Assembly: GCF_947495275.1 (NCBI RefSeq)
Contig: NZ_CANLYL010000012.1
Span: 1-64,000, forward strand
Length of the DNA: 64,000 nt
Source: an uncultured Roseobacter sp.
Lineage (GTDB): Bacteria > Pseudomonadota > Alphaproteobacteria > Rhodobacterales > Rhodobacteraceae
Direction: 5' to 3'
Shown here: one piece after another, positions 30,895 to 40,536 of the stretch
Numbering within the stretch: position 1 is the stretch's first letter
How the letters are laid out: each line of letters starts with the position of its first letter
Position numbers and translations under genes: made by a program
Notes under the pieces: generated by a model
What the model saw: only the letters and a program-made list of their open reading frames with translations
What the model was told of the DNA's origin: nothing
Databases searched by the model: none

Positions 30895-31548
30895 ATGGGC
30901 TTGCAGAAGACACAGCAGACCGATGCCTATTCGTTGATCCTGGAAGCCATCGATCAGGGCGTTTATCGGCCTGGCGATCGCCTCGTCGAAAGCGAGCTGG
31001 CAGAGCGGTTTGGCGTTTCACGCACCCCGATCCGCGAAGCATTGCAACGGTTGGAGACGCAGTCTTTGTTGGCCCGTGACGGGCGCAGCCTGATTGTCGC
31101 ATCGCTCGATCATAACCAGATGGCGGAGCTTTATGTGGTGCGTCGCGAGCTCGAAGGATTGGCCGCGCGATTGGCCGCTCAACACGCAACCGAAGAGGAA
31201 GTTCGTATTCTGCGGGAAATGGTTGAGGCCGACAATGCACTTGTCGACAATCCGGTAGCTTTGGCGCGTGCGAACCGGCGGTTCCACACCCAGATTCATC
31301 TCGCGTCGCATAACCGATATCTGGTGCAACAACTTGATCTGGTGCATCGGACGATGGCGTTGATGGCGACCACATCTCTGGCAGCGCAAGGGCGCGGAGA
31401 GATCGCGCAGACCGAACATGACGCGATCATTCGCGCGATCGAAGCGAAAGACGCTGATGCCGCTGCCGAGGCTCTGCGGGATCATATCTCGGTCGCCTTC
31501 ATGACCCGGCTCAAACAGGATGCGGCACGAAGGCAGGATGAGGCCTGA
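30895..31548 (+). CDS. GntR-family transcriptional regulator (FadR/FCD type)
   Basis: 217 residues. N-terminal winged helix YRPGDRLVESELAERFGVSR and TPIREALQRLE; the C-terminal FCD domain has the metal-binding acid/His set (RREL in the first helix, NRRFHTQIH, and the final DHI). The ATG at 30895 with AGGAG 11 bases upstream is preferred over the frame extension to 30865. It stands between the HAD gene (divergent) and the glycosyltransferase (convergent). Target unknown. Confidence 0.88.
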   Translation: MGLQKTQQTDAYSLILEAIDQGVYRPGDRLVESELAERFGVSRTPIREALQRLETQSLLARDGRSLIVASLDHNQMAELYVVRRELEGLAARLAAQHATEEEVRILREMVEADNALVDNPVALARANRRFHTQIHLASHNRYLVQQLDLVHRTMALMATTSLAAQGRGEIAQTEHDAIIRAIEAKDADAAAEALRDHISVAFMTRLKQDAARRQDEA

Positions 31549-31602
31549 CGCACAGCGCTGTCGCCGGACCGAACCGCAATCGGTTCTGCGCGGCGGAAAA
31601 GT

Positions 31603-33498
31603 TTATCGAGGGTCGGTCTGGCGTGAGACGCCATGCTGGGTCTTGTCCCAAAAGAATGGCGATTTCACGATTTCCCAAAGAGCTTTGTAGCTGGCCAGTG
31701 CACCAAGCGTGAAATAAAACATCATCGTGGGCACATAGGCCAGAAGGTGCCTGTGGGCGCGACCGGATACCGCGACCATGCCCATGGTCAGGCTGAGAAT
31801 TTCGGAAAAGATGAAAAACCCGGCCAGAACCCAGACAACCTGCGCCCCCAATGTGACTTCAACCGGATGTGTAAAGCCGGCAATTGTCAGCCAGAACGAC
31901 CACAGGAGCGGCGCGGCGGCGAATTGTGAGAAAGTGGCCAGAAAAATGGTTTGCAGGCCCAGAAAACGCTTCAATCCGACATCTCGAAGCAATTGGGCCG
32001 GGTCGCGCATGTGGACAAAATAGGTGATCAGAAAACCCTTCAACCAGCGGGAACGCTGACGCACCCAGGGCCAGGCGCGGCTTGTCGCTTCTTCATGGGT
32101 GACCGTGGGCAACAATTCCGTGACATACCCGTGCCGGGCCAATCTGACGCCGAGATCAGCGTCTTCTGTCACGTTATGCGCATCCCATCCGCCAAGTTTT
32201 TCAAGCGCGTCGCGCCGAAAGAACAGCGTTGTACCGCCCAAGGGAAGGATTAGTCCAAGCTTGGCAATCCCCGGCAAGATCATACGCCACCAGGTGGCAT
32301 ATTCGATGGTAAAGCAGCGTGATAGCCAATTCGTGCGCGAGTTGTAGTAGTCCAGAACGCCTTGCAGGCAAACGACATTTTCGGGCGCCTCATTGAAGCG
32401 ACTTACAACCCGCTCGATCTGGTCGGCCTCGGGCCAATCCTCTGCGTCCCAGACGCCGACAATGCTGCCGCGGCAGAAATCGAGCGCGTAATTCAGTGCG
32501 CGTGGTTTTGTGGTCAACTCGCCTGCGCTGGGCACCTCGATGACGCTCATCCAGTCGGGCAGGTCGGTATCTGTAATGGTCCGGCGCGTCACAGCGTCAT
32601 TTTCTTCCAGCACCAGGACCACGTTCAACAGGGATTTGGGGTAGGTCAGCTTGCTCAGCCGCGTAATCAACTGCTCTGCAATTTCCTTTTCCTTGAGCAA
32701 TGGCACAAGGATCGAGACGCGCGGCAGGCGGAACTTGGCGGCGCTCAGATCATAGTTGACCCTGGGTCGCGAGGGCTCTTGCGTTAGCTGCGCGACAAAG
32801 GCCGCGCCTTTCATAACAGTCGTCATGGCGAGCGTGAGCACGGCCCAAAGCACTCCGAGCGTAATGGTCCAAGCCGGGGCGAAGAGGAGAGACAGGATCA
32901 ACAAGCCACAGATTGCGCTTGCCCAAAAGGTGCGATGCTGCGTGCGTGTCCCCCAGGTGCGGCAGCTTTCGACATCGGGAACGCGGACCTCGGCCTTGCG
33001 GGCCAGCTCGGCACCATAAAGGCGGCTCAGGTGCGACTGGATTTGCAGTTCGTCGACGATCACGGGGAACAGTGACAACCCGCGCCGTTTCATGGTTTGA
33101 CAGAGTGCTGCGAAGTCTGCGGGGCTGCTGGTGGCGACGAGAATTCGCAACCCGTCCCGTTTCCAAGGCACAACTCCGTGGCGCAGGCAGACTTCGGCGG
33201 GCAGGCAGGCGGCCATCTTGGGCTCGGGCGGTTCAAGGTCCAGATCGGCCCCGCGCGCATGGCATTGCGCCGCCAGTGCACCAAGCACATCGCGCTTGGC
33301 AAGCAGTCCTTCGGACACCATGATTTCACCCAGCGGCGCATCAATATGGCCCTGGATTTTGAGCGCGTGGTCGAGATCGGAATCCGCGATCTTGCCGCGT
33401 TCCACCAGCATGCGACCAATCGGTTCATATTTGATTGCAGGCGCTGACAGATCCGGTTCCGGTACCGGGTCGGACACAACCAGCCGCAGGGTGTTCAT
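31603..33498 (-). CDS. Processive family 2 glycosyltransferase with N-terminal MshEN-like domain
   Basis: 631 residues. Residues 26-49 and 55-78 are two 24-residue units of the form xxGxxLVxxGx(8)ALxxQ separated by exactly five residues, the arrangement of the MshEN/GspE N-terminal c-di-GMP-binding domain; the leading Arg of the published motif is not evident. Two membrane segments follow (about 193-236), then a GT-A domain with DAED (351-354), TED (444-446) and QRSRW (481-485), the cellulose-synthase-type processive set, then about four C-terminal membrane segments. Domain content resembles E. coli NfrB, but with the regulatory domain at the other end. Probably makes an exported polysaccharide. 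Confidence 0.85.
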   Translation of the reverse strand: MNTLRLVVSDPVPEPDLSAPAIKYEPIGRMLVERGKIADSDLDHALKIQGHIDAPLGEIMVSEGLLAKRDVLGALAAQCHARGADLDLEPPEPKMAACLPAEVCLRHGVVPWKRDGLRILVATSSPADFAALCQTMKRRGLSLFPVIVDELQIQSHLSRLYGAELARKAEVRVPDVESCRTWGTRTQHRTFWASAICGLLILSLLFAPAWTITLGVLWAVLTLAMTTVMKGAAFVAQLTQEPSRPRVNYDLSAAKFRLPRVSILVPLLKEKEIAEQLITRLSKLTYPKSLLNVVLVLEENDAVTRRTITDTDLPDWMSVIEVPSAGELTTKPRALNYALDFCRGSIVGVWDAEDWPEADQIERVVSRFNEAPENVVCLQGVLDYYNSRTNWLSRCFTIEYATWWRMILPGIAKLGLILPLGGTTLFFRRDALEKLGGWDAHNVTEDADLGVRLARHGYVTELLPTVTHEEATSRAWPWVRQRSRWLKGFLITYFVHMRDPAQLLRDVGLKRFLGLQTIFLATFSQFAAAPLLWSFWLTIAGFTHPVEVTLGAQVVWVLAGFFIFSEILSLTMGMVAVSGRAHRHLLAYVPTMMFYFTLGALASYKALWEIVKSPFFWDKTQHGVSRQTDPR

Positions 33499-33599
33499 TT
33501 TGAAATGCCTTGCATGATCTCAACGCAGGGCAAGCTGTCAGAACAGGGTTAATGTTTTGTTAAATTAACACTTTTCAACCCGAAGGCGCCTTGCGCGAT

Positions 33600-34760
33600 T
33601 CAGGCGGCCCGTTCTGCCATCGCCCTGGCAAAGCGTTCAAACAGGTAATAACTGTCCTGTGGGCCGGGGCTGGCCTCCGGATGGTGCTGCACGGACCAGA
33701 CAGGTCGTCCCTCCATGCGAATTCCGCAGTTTGAGCCGTCAAAAAGCGATGTATGGGTCTCGACCACACCTGCGGGCAGGGTCTGGGCGTCGACGGCAAA
33801 ACCATGATTCATCGAGGTGATTTCCACCTTGCCGGTGTCTTGATCTTTCACCGGGTGATTGGCCCCGTGATGACCATGGTTCATCTTGATTGTTTGCGCT
33901 CCTAAGGCAAGCGCCAACATCTGGTGACCAAGGCAAATACCAAATACCGGCAATTCCGTCTCATTCAGAACCTGCTGGATCATCGGCACCGCATAAGCAC
34001 CAGTCGCGGCCGGGTCTCCTGGGCCATTTGACAAAAAGACCCCATCAGGATCATGGGCCATGACATCGTCGTAGGTCGCCGTGGCAGGCAGAACTGTCAC
34101 GTCGCAACCGGCGCTGGCAAGGCACCGCAGGATGTTGCGCTTTGCGCCATAGTCAATTGCGACAACCTTATGTTTCGGTGCAGTCTGCGGCGCGTAACCA
34201 TCAGGCCATGCCCACCGCATTTCGTTCCAGCGATAGGACTGCGCACAGGTAACTTCCTTGGCCAGATCGAGGCCTTCCAGGCCACTGAACTTCCGCGCGG
34301 ATGCCACAAGCGCTTCCACGTCAAAAACACCTTCAGGATTGTGGGAGAGCGCCACATGCGGGGCCCCGGATTGCCGGATCGCACGGGTCAGCCGCCGCGT
34401 ATCGACACCGCCAAGGGCGATGCGATCGCGGGCGCGAAGCCAGGCATCGAGATGTTGGACCGAACGCCAGTTCGAGGGATCGGTCGGCATCCATTTGACG
34501 ATCATGCCTTCGGCGACCGGATCGGCTGTTTCATCATCCTCAGGGTTCACACCCACATTGCCAACATGCGGAAATGTGAAGGTCACGATCTGACCCGCGT
34601 AAGATGGGTCGGTCATGATTTCCTGATAACCGGTCATGGCGGTATTGAAACACAGTTCAGCCACTGTCTGACCCGTTGCCCCGAAACCGATGCCATAGAA
34701 GATCGTGCCATCAGCGAGCGCCAGACAAGCGGTTGGGCGGTCGGACGCAGGAGGCTGCAT
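33600..34760 (-). CDS. carA: Carbamoyl-phosphate synthase small subunit
   Basis: 386 residues. The class I glutamine amidotransferase domain has GICLGHQMLALALGAQT with the catalytic Cys, and the C-terminal VQHHPEASPGPQD carries the catalytic His-Glu pair; the N-terminal CarA domain has TGYQEIMTDPSYAGQIV. The ATG at 34760 is used; the frame extends 24 codons upstream without the family N-terminus. carB is not in the window. Supplies carbamoyl phosphate for arginine and pyrimidines. Confidence 0.97.
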   Translation of the reverse strand: MQPPASDRPTACLALADGTIFYGIGFGATGQTVAELCFNTAMTGYQEIMTDPSYAGQIVTFTFPHVGNVGVNPEDDETADPVAEGMIVKWMPTDPSNWRSVQHLDAWLRARDRIALGGVDTRRLTRAIRQSGAPHVALSHNPEGVFDVEALVASARKFSGLEGLDLAKEVTCAQSYRWNEMRWAWPDGYAPQTAPKHKVVAIDYGAKRNILRCLASAGCDVTVLPATATYDDVMAHDPDGVFLSNGPGDPAATGAYAVPMIQQVLNETELPVFGICLGHQMLALALGAQTIKMNHGHHGANHPVKDQDTGKVEITSMNHGFAVDAQTLPAGVVETHTSLFDGSNCGIRMEGRPVWSVQHHPEASPGPQDSYYLFERFARAMAERAA

Positions 34761-34982
34761 GGGCGATCCTTTCGGGCAAGCTGGCGGCAGTGAAATCTGG
34801 CGATACCTAGACCCGGTGTGGCCAAGGGTCAAGGCCGATTCAGGCGTAATATCCTGGGCCCGTGTTCAGATGTTACCGGAGCCGTGTTGCGGAGCCGCGT
34901 GGCATTGGATAAGGTCCAAGGCCTGAACATCTGCCGATCCGGTTTCTTCCGGGTTGGTTGTCTCAAATAAGGATGCATAGCA

Positions 34983-35441
34983 ATGGAATTGCGCGCCAGG
35001 GTCTCCGCCGCACTCAAGCAGGCAATGAAGGATAAGGCAGCGGATCGGCTGTCGACACTGCGTTTGATCAACGCCGCGATCAAGGACAAGGACATTGCGG
35101 CCCGTGCTGAGGGTCAGGAGGACGGTGTCGGGGATGGTGAGGTTCTTGCCATTCTTGGCAAAATGTCGAAGCAACGGGTGGAAAGTGCGCGGGCCTACGA
35201 AGAGGGCGGGCGGCTCGATCTTGCCGAACGCGAGACCGCGGAGATCAAGGTGATCGAGGAATTCCTGCCGCGACAGCTTTCGAGCGACGAAGCCGAGAAA
35301 GCCGTTTCCGATGCTGTCGCAGAATTGGGCGCGGAAAGTATCCGGGACATGGGTAAAGTGATGGCCTTGCTCAAATCCAAATACACGGGCCAGATGGATT
35401 TTGGCAGTGTCGGACCCAAGGTCAAAGACCGGTTGAGCTGA
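34983..35441 (+). CDS. GatB/YqeY domain protein
   Basis: 152 residues, the usual YqeY length. Motifs LKQAMKDKAADRLSTLRLI, AIKDKDIAAR, YEEGGRLDLAERETAEI and FLPRQLSSDEAE are diagnostic. The domain is related to the tRNA-binding tail of GatB but its own role is not settled. Divergent from carA, an arrangement seen in many alphaproteobacteria. Confidence 0.95.
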   Translation: MELRARVSAALKQAMKDKAADRLSTLRLINAAIKDKDIAARAEGQEDGVGDGEVLAILGKMSKQRVESARAYEEGGRLDLAERETAEIKVIEEFLPRQLSSDEAEKAVSDAVAELGAESIRDMGKVMALLKSKYTGQMDFGSVGPKVKDRLS

Positions 35442-35477
35442 CGGCGGGCAGTTTTGCCGAAACATGGGGGCATCGCG

Positions 35478-36209
35478 ATGAGCACGGGCGCCCCTTTTCC
35501 CGATACCAGTCTTTGGGGCATTCATGCGCCGGTGATTGCCCTTGCGGGCGGCCACAGAAACACGGTGTTGCGAACTGAGCCGGGATGGTCGCCAGCGGTG
35601 GTTTTCAAGTCAACGCGACGCTCTCTTGAGGCGTTATCGTGGTTGGCGGCCCCGCAGGCTGCGGCCCTCAAAGCTGGTTTTTTCGTTCCTGAATTGCTGG
35701 TCAGTGAGCGTGGACAGGTGATGGAAGATGGCTGGACCTGTGAACCATTTGTCGAGGGAATCCCATTTTCACGATCAGACATGCCTGAGATAGCGGCGAT
35801 GCTCGCACGGTTTCACAGTGAGGCGGCCAATATAGCGCAACGGCCCGGCTTTGCGTCTTCCCAGGAATTGCTCAAGCGCGGCAAGGGCGGCGATGTCGAT
35901 CTTTCCCTGATGCCAGACGCGCTTGTGCGCAGATGCAGGTCCGCCTGGGCTGCACTCGAAAATGACTCTGTCGGCGTGATCCACGCAGACCTCTCCCCGA
36001 GCAACTTGATGCATTTGCCAACTGGTCAGCCCGCGCTGCTGGATTGGGATGAAACGCGTGTCGACAATCGAATATTCGATTCAGTGCAGGTCGCGACAGG
36101 TGCGGTTGCGCAGGATGTTAAACAGGCAACCTGCGCTTGGGAAATCGCCTGCTCCTGGCACCTTGAACCCGAACGTGCCCGGCGTCTGGCGGCACGTTGC
36201 TTTCCTTGA
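35478..36209 (+). CDS. Aminoglycoside-phosphotransferase-fold kinase-like protein
   Basis: About 243 residues. The C-lobe has VIHADLSPSNLM (catalytic Asp and Asn, Brenner-type HxDxxxxN) and LLDWDETRV (metal-binding DWD). The N-lobe is compact with a plausible Lys in VVFKSTRRS. The ATG at 35478 (MSTGAPFPD) is preferred; an upstream ATG at 35454 lacks a ribosome site. A small-molecule kinase of unknown substrate; it follows yqeY. Confidence 0.75.
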   Translation: MSTGAPFPDTSLWGIHAPVIALAGGHRNTVLRTEPGWSPAVVFKSTRRSLEALSWLAAPQAAALKAGFFVPELLVSERGQVMEDGWTCEPFVEGIPFSRSDMPEIAAMLARFHSEAANIAQRPGFASSQELLKRGKGGDVDLSLMPDALVRRCRSAWAALENDSVGVIHADLSPSNLMHLPTGQPALLDWDETRVDNRIFDSVQVATGAVAQDVKQATCAWEIACSWHLEPERARRLAARCFP

Positions 36210-36216
36210 AAACGCA

Positions 36217-36699
36217 TCATCTCCGCCAGGCGATCTGAAGCTCGTCATAAAGTGAAATGCGTTCTTCCTCGCTGAGAAAGGCACCGATTTCCACCTCGCG
36301 CCCCTTGCCCTTCAGCGTGACATATTGCGGGACGGGGCCATCGGATTCGTATTTTGTAATGGTCGTCCAATAGCGGTTGCAATCCCACTCTTTGGTGTCT
36401 CCGGACGGTTCTTTGCGCACCAGACGTGCATCTTCCTTGTCGAGCGTCAGAACCTCGGTAATCTGACGGGCACGGCGGTTGCGTTGCAATGCATGGTAAA
36501 CCGCCCAGACGGCCGCCAGCAAAAACGGCAGCAGGCCCCAGAGAATTGGGGAGCCCAAAAGCGGCAGGGCGGGAATGAGAATCAGAGTGAAGGTCGTCAG
36601 AACAAACGCCGCCATTCCGCGCAGGGGAAGCGAATTATGCGGCCAAAGCTCAAGCCGCTGTGGGCAATCGCCGGGTTCAGAGGTCCATTGATAGGGCAT
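36217..36699 (-). CDS. DUF2244 family membrane protein
   Basis: 160 residues with two membrane segments (about 29-66), preceded by LELWPHNSLPLRGM and followed by a soluble domain ending VEIGAFLSEEERISLYDEL, the DUF2244 signature. In Rhodobacterales these genes are often near cytochrome oxidase genes; ctaD is about 2 kb away here. The ATG at 36699 (MPYQWTSEPG) is used; a longer frame overlaps the upstream regulator and lacks similarity. Confidence 0.85.
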   Translation of the reverse strand: MPYQWTSEPGDCPQRLELWPHNSLPLRGMAAFVLTTFTLILIPALPLLGSPILWGLLPFLLAAVWAVYHALQRNRRARQITEVLTLDKEDARLVRKEPSGDTKEWDCNRYWTTITKYESDGPVPQYVTLKGKGREVEIGAFLSEEERISLYDELQIAWRR

Positions 36700-36812
36700 G
36701 CGTCCGTGCTTCGTTGTTCTGCGCAATGGTATCCAGCCGTCATGATCGGGGCAATGCGGCATCCCGCCGGGGGAAACCACAACATGGTGATCCCGGGTGC
36801 CGCCATTCCCTT

Positions 36813-37496
36813 TCAAAGATCTTGGGTGGACACAGTGTCGTGTTTTTGCGTCGCTTCCCAAGTCGCCACAAGTGCCTCGCTTTGGCCAATGAAATCAGCA
36901 TCGAGAAACTTGCAGGTCACCACGCGATCCAGCCTGAAATGGCGAAGGTCTCTGCGCAATTCGCACCAGGCGACAAGCATGGCCGTATCAACATAATAGA
37001 TCAGGATCAGGGGCCAGACGATGCGTTCGCTCAAGTGATCATGCACGTCCTTATAGTGCAGCGCGATCTTGTTCTCCGAGCGAATAGCGGCGCGGAGCGC
37101 GGCCATATCGACAGCAGGCGTTTCGCCCACGCCCCATGAAGAGGTGACAAGCCGCGACGTTCCGGGTGAGGCCTCAACCAGTTTCCGCGAGGCACGCCTT
37201 GCTGCCCGCCAAAGCCCGAGATCCCCTGTTCTGGCCACCAGACTGAGGCCAACAGCCACCGCGTCTGCCTCATCAACGTCGAAATTTATCGGCGGCAAAT
37301 CGTAGCCCTTGCGCATCACGTACCCAATACCGGGCTCTCCGACGATCGGGGTCTGCATGGATTGCAGTGTAGCGATATCGCGGTAGATGGTGCGTTTGGA
37401 CACCTCCAGCTGATCCGCCAGTTCCTGGGCGCGCAGCGGGCGCGATGCCTGGCGCAGCAATTGAATGACTTCAAAAAATCTGGATGTCTTACCCAA
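36813..37496 (-). CDS. YafY-type HTH/WYL-domain transcriptional regulator
   Basis: 227 residues: winged HTH (RFFEVIQLLRQASRPLRAQE to KRTIYRDIATLQSM) and a WYL-type domain in which the name motif is degenerate (IYYVDTAMLVAWCELR, with FRLDRV following). Typical YafY-like length. Divergent from a DMT exporter gene (106-bp gap), which is therefore a likely target. Confidence 0.88.
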   Translation of the reverse strand: MGKTSRFFEVIQLLRQASRPLRAQELADQLEVSKRTIYRDIATLQSMQTPIVGEPGIGYVMRKGYDLPPINFDVDEADAVAVGLSLVARTGDLGLWRAARRASRKLVEASPGTSRLVTSSWGVGETPAVDMAALRAAIRSENKIALHYKDVHDHLSERIVWPLILIYYVDTAMLVAWCELRRDLRHFRLDRVVTCKFLDADFIGQSEALVATWEATQKHDTVSTQDL

Positions 37497-37602
37497 GAGA
37501 TGACCTCTGCATTTTTTCGACGTCTATCACATCAGTACTGACACATAGATGGCAGCAGTGATCAAGTAATGCGCTCCTGAAGAACTGCCGAGGAGCGCTC
37601 CG

Positions 37603-38451
37603 ATGATCAGACTGACAGCTACCACACGAACAACCGGGGTGTTTCTCGTGGTTGCATCGGCATTTGTCTTCAGTTCTGCGGGAGTTTTCACCAATGCCGT
37701 CGAGACGCAAGCCTGGGACATCATATTTTGGCGTGGCATTGCGGCGGCTGTCTTCACGCTTTTCTACATCGGGGCACGGGGAAAGTTGGGCAGTGAGTTC
37801 GGCGCATTTGGAAGGCCGGCGCTGCTGGTGACGGTCCTGATGGCGGCAGGCACTGCGGCCTTCATACCCGCCTTCAAGCTCAGCAGCGTGGCAAACGTGG
37901 CGCTGATCTATGCGGCGGCCCCCTTTTTTGCCGCCGGACTTTCGTGGTTGGTCATTCGGGAAGCCCCCACACGACAGGTCGTCACGGCCAGTCTGTGCGC
38001 CTTCTTCGGCGTCCTGGTGATTGTCTCGGGCTCATTGGGCAACGCGCGGTTGCTTGGCGATGGGTTGGCGCTTTTCATGACGTTGATGATGGCCGGAACC
38101 ATGGTGGTGTATCGCGTTCACCCGGAGACAACCGCTGCATTGCCTGCGGCCTTATCTTCCGTGATCCTGCTGCCAGCAGCAATCGTCTTTGGTCAGCCGT
38201 TTGAAATACCAGCGGCGGAACTGCCCCATCTGATCCTTTTTGGTCTGGTCTTTGCCGTGGCCTCGGTCACCCTCTCTGAAGGCGCACGCCGCCTGCCATC
38301 TGCGGAAACGGCTCTACTATCCGCCCTGGAGGTGCCTCTGGCGCCGGTCCTCGCGTGGTTCATTCTGGTTGAGATCCCGACGCTGCGTGTCGTCATCGGC
38401 GGCGCCATCGTGTTCCTGGCCGTCCTGTGGTCACAAACCCGCAATAGCTGA
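37603..38451 (+). CDS. DMT/EamA-family transporter
   Basis: 282 residues with ten membrane segments. First half SAGVFTNAVETQAWDIIFWRG is typical of the EamA start; second half ends ALEVPLAPVLAWFILVEIPT. Divergent from a YafY-type regulator, suggesting local control. Substrate not predictable. Confidence 0.85.
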   Translation: MIRLTATTRTTGVFLVVASAFVFSSAGVFTNAVETQAWDIIFWRGIAAAVFTLFYIGARGKLGSEFGAFGRPALLVTVLMAAGTAAFIPAFKLSSVANVALIYAAAPFFAAGLSWLVIREAPTRQVVTASLCAFFGVLVIVSGSLGNARLLGDGLALFMTLMMAGTMVVYRVHPETTAALPAALSSVILLPAAIVFGQPFEIPAAELPHLILFGLVFAVASVTLSEGARRLPSAETALLSALEVPLAPVLAWFILVEIPTLRVVIGGAIVFLAVLWSQTRNS

Positions 38452-38531
38452 AGCCGAAAACAGTCCGACAGGAACGTTTGAGTTGGGATCACTCGCCACA
38501 ACCAGACGATATTCACTCACGCTACTCAAAC

Positions 38532-38563
38532 AAAAAGGCCCCGGAAATCTCCGAGGCCTTTTC
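38532..38563 (-). terminator. Rho-independent terminator of ctaD
   Basis: On the minus strand AAAAGGCCTCGGA pairs with TCCGGGGCCTTTT around a short loop (one mismatch) and runs into TTTTTG, about 18 bases after the ctaD stop. A strong intrinsic terminator that may also serve the convergent DMT gene. Confidence 0.85.
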
Positions 38564-38580
38564 TACATTTCTGGCGATCT

Positions 38581-40251
38581 TTAGTGGGCGTGCTTGTTGT
38601 CCCACTCTTCCTGCTTTGGCAGGATTTCGAACGTGTGTTCTGGTGGCGGGCTGGGCAGTGTCCATTCCAGCGTGTCCGCATATTCGTTCCAGGGATTGTT
38701 CTCGGTCACCTTCTTGCCGGAGCGTAGCGTCCAGGCGATCACACCGAAAAAGAAGAGGAACGATGCAAAGCTGAGGAACGCGCCCCAAGATGACCAGGCA
38801 TTCCAGTAGGCGAAGGCTTCGGGGTAGTCGATGTAGCGACGTGGCATACCCTGACGGCCCAGGAAGTGCTGCGGGAAGAAGGTCAGGTTTGCGCCGATGA
38901 ACATGGTCCAGAAGTGCAGTTTGCCGGCCCATTCGGGGTACATCCGGCCTGACATCTTGGGCAGGTAGAAATAGATACCTGCGAAGATGGCGAAAACAGC
39001 GCCCAGCGACATCACATAGTGGAAGTGCGCCACAACGTAATAGGTGTCGTGGTAGTAACGGTCCACAGCGGCTTGGCTGAGCACGATGCCCGTCACACCA
39101 CCTACGGTGAAGAGAAACAGGAACCCCTGCGCCCAGAGCATCGGCGTTTTGAATTCCACCGATCCGCCCCACATGGTGGCGATCCAGGAGAAAACCTTCA
39201 CGCCCGTGGGCACCGCGATGACCATGGTGGCCAGCATGAAGTAGGCCTGCTGGTTGAGGGACATGCCGACGGTGTACATGTGGTGCGCCCAGACGACAAA
39301 ACCCAGCGCGCCGATGGCGATGATCGCCCAGACCATCGGCAGGTAGCCAAAGATCGGTTTGCGCGCGAAGGTCGCAATCACATGGGAGATGATGCCAAAG
39401 CCGGGTAGGATGATGATATAAACCTCCGGGTGTCCGAAGAACCACAGAATGTGCTGGTAGAGCACCGGATCACCACCGCCGGCAGGGTCGAAGAAAGTGA
39501 AGCCGAAGTTGCGATCCATGAGCAGCATGGTGATGGCGCCCGCCAGAACAGGCAGGGACAGTAGAATCAGCCAGCTTGTCACAAAGATCGACCAGCTGAA
39601 CAGCGGCACCTTGAAGAGCGTCATGCCCGGGGCACGCATGTTCAGGAAGGTCGTGATCATGTTGATTGCACCGAGGATCGAGGAGGCACCGGAGACGTGA
39701 ACCGCGAAGATTGCGAGGTCCATGGAGAACCCGCCTTCGTTCGTGGACAGCGGCGGGTAGAGCACCCAACCGACGCCGGAGCCTGCCTGATCATTACCAC
39801 CGGGGCTGAGCACAGAGCAGACCGCGAGAGTGGTGCCCGCGACATAGAGCCAGAAGCTGAGGTTGTTCATTCTGGGGAACGCCATGTCGGGCGCGCCGAT
39901 TTGCAAGGGCATGAAATAATTGCCAAATCCGCCGAAAAGGGCAGGGATCACAACAAAGAACATCATCAGGATGCCGTGACCGGTGATCAGCACGTTCCAC
40001 AAATGACCGTTGGGGGTACAGGCCGCGTCGCTGGCAAAGAAACGCGCGCCTTCCATGCACATGTACTGGACACCCGGGTCCATCAGTTCCAACCGCATGT
40101 AGACGGTGAAGGCCACCGAGATGAAGCCAACAAAGGCGGACACGATTAGGTAGAGAATACCGATGTCTTTGTGGTTTGTGGACATGAACCAGCGTTGGAA
40201 GAAGCTGCGTTCGTCATGGTGGTCGTGGCCGTGGATGGCTGCGTCTGCCAT
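38581..40251 (-). CDS. ctaD: Cytochrome c oxidase subunit I (aa3 type)
   Basis: 556 residues, twelve membrane helices. The heme-copper ligands are visible in [14 protein letters not shown] (CuB His and cross-linked Tyr), [11 protein letters not shown] and [17 protein letters not shown] (heme a3 and heme a His). The start [18 protein letters not shown] at 40251 has AGGAGG upstream; the frame runs 41 codons further without support. Terminal oxidase reducing O2 and pumping protons. Subunits II and III are not adjacent, the usual arrangement in this group. Confidence 0.97.
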   Translation of the reverse strand: MADAAIHGHDHHDERSFFQRWFMSTNHKDIGILYLIVSAFVGFISVAFTVYMRLELMDPGVQYMCMEGARFFASDAACTPNGHLWNVLITGHGILMMFFVVIPALFGGFGNYFMPLQIGAPDMAFPRMNNLSFWLYVAGTTLAVCSVLSPGGNDQAGSGVGWVLYPPLSTNEGGFSMDLAIFAVHVSGASSILGAINMITTFLNMRAPGMTLFKVPLFSWSIFVTSWLILLSLPVLAGAITMLLMDRNFGFTFFDPAGGGDPVLYQHILWFFGHPEVYIIILPGFGIISHVIATFARKPIFGYLPMVWAIIAIGALGFVVWAHHMYTVGMSLNQQAYFMLATMVIAVPTGVKVFSWIATMWGGSVEFKTPMLWAQGFLFLFTVGGVTGIVLSQAAVDRYYHDTYYVVAHFHYVMSLGAVFAIFAGIYFYLPKMSGRMYPEWAGKLHFWTMFIGANLTFFPQHFLGRQGMPRRYIDYPEAFAYWNAWSSWGAFLSFASFLFFFGVIAWTLRSGKKVTENNPWNEYADTLEWTLPSPPPEHTFEILPKQEEWDNKHAH

Positions 40252-40536
40252 GCTCTTGCCTCCTGAATAGATTAGAGTGTGAGTGCAAAGCCGTTGCCGG
40301 ACCTCGCACCAGAGTCTCGTTGGTTTTAGAGGGAGTTGGCGTAAGGGGCAATGATCGTAATTGACGCAGCACAAGTTATTTTTTGCCCCCTTCGGTCGGC
40401 GGGTTTGTCGCAGAGGTCAGCGACGTGGTTGCCGTTGGAGTCTCCGGCTGTTTACGGCTGATTAAACTTCCTGCGCGATCCTCTGAACTGGTGGAAGGCT
40501 CTGACCAGTACCGCGTCAGCGAGGAGACAAGACGAA

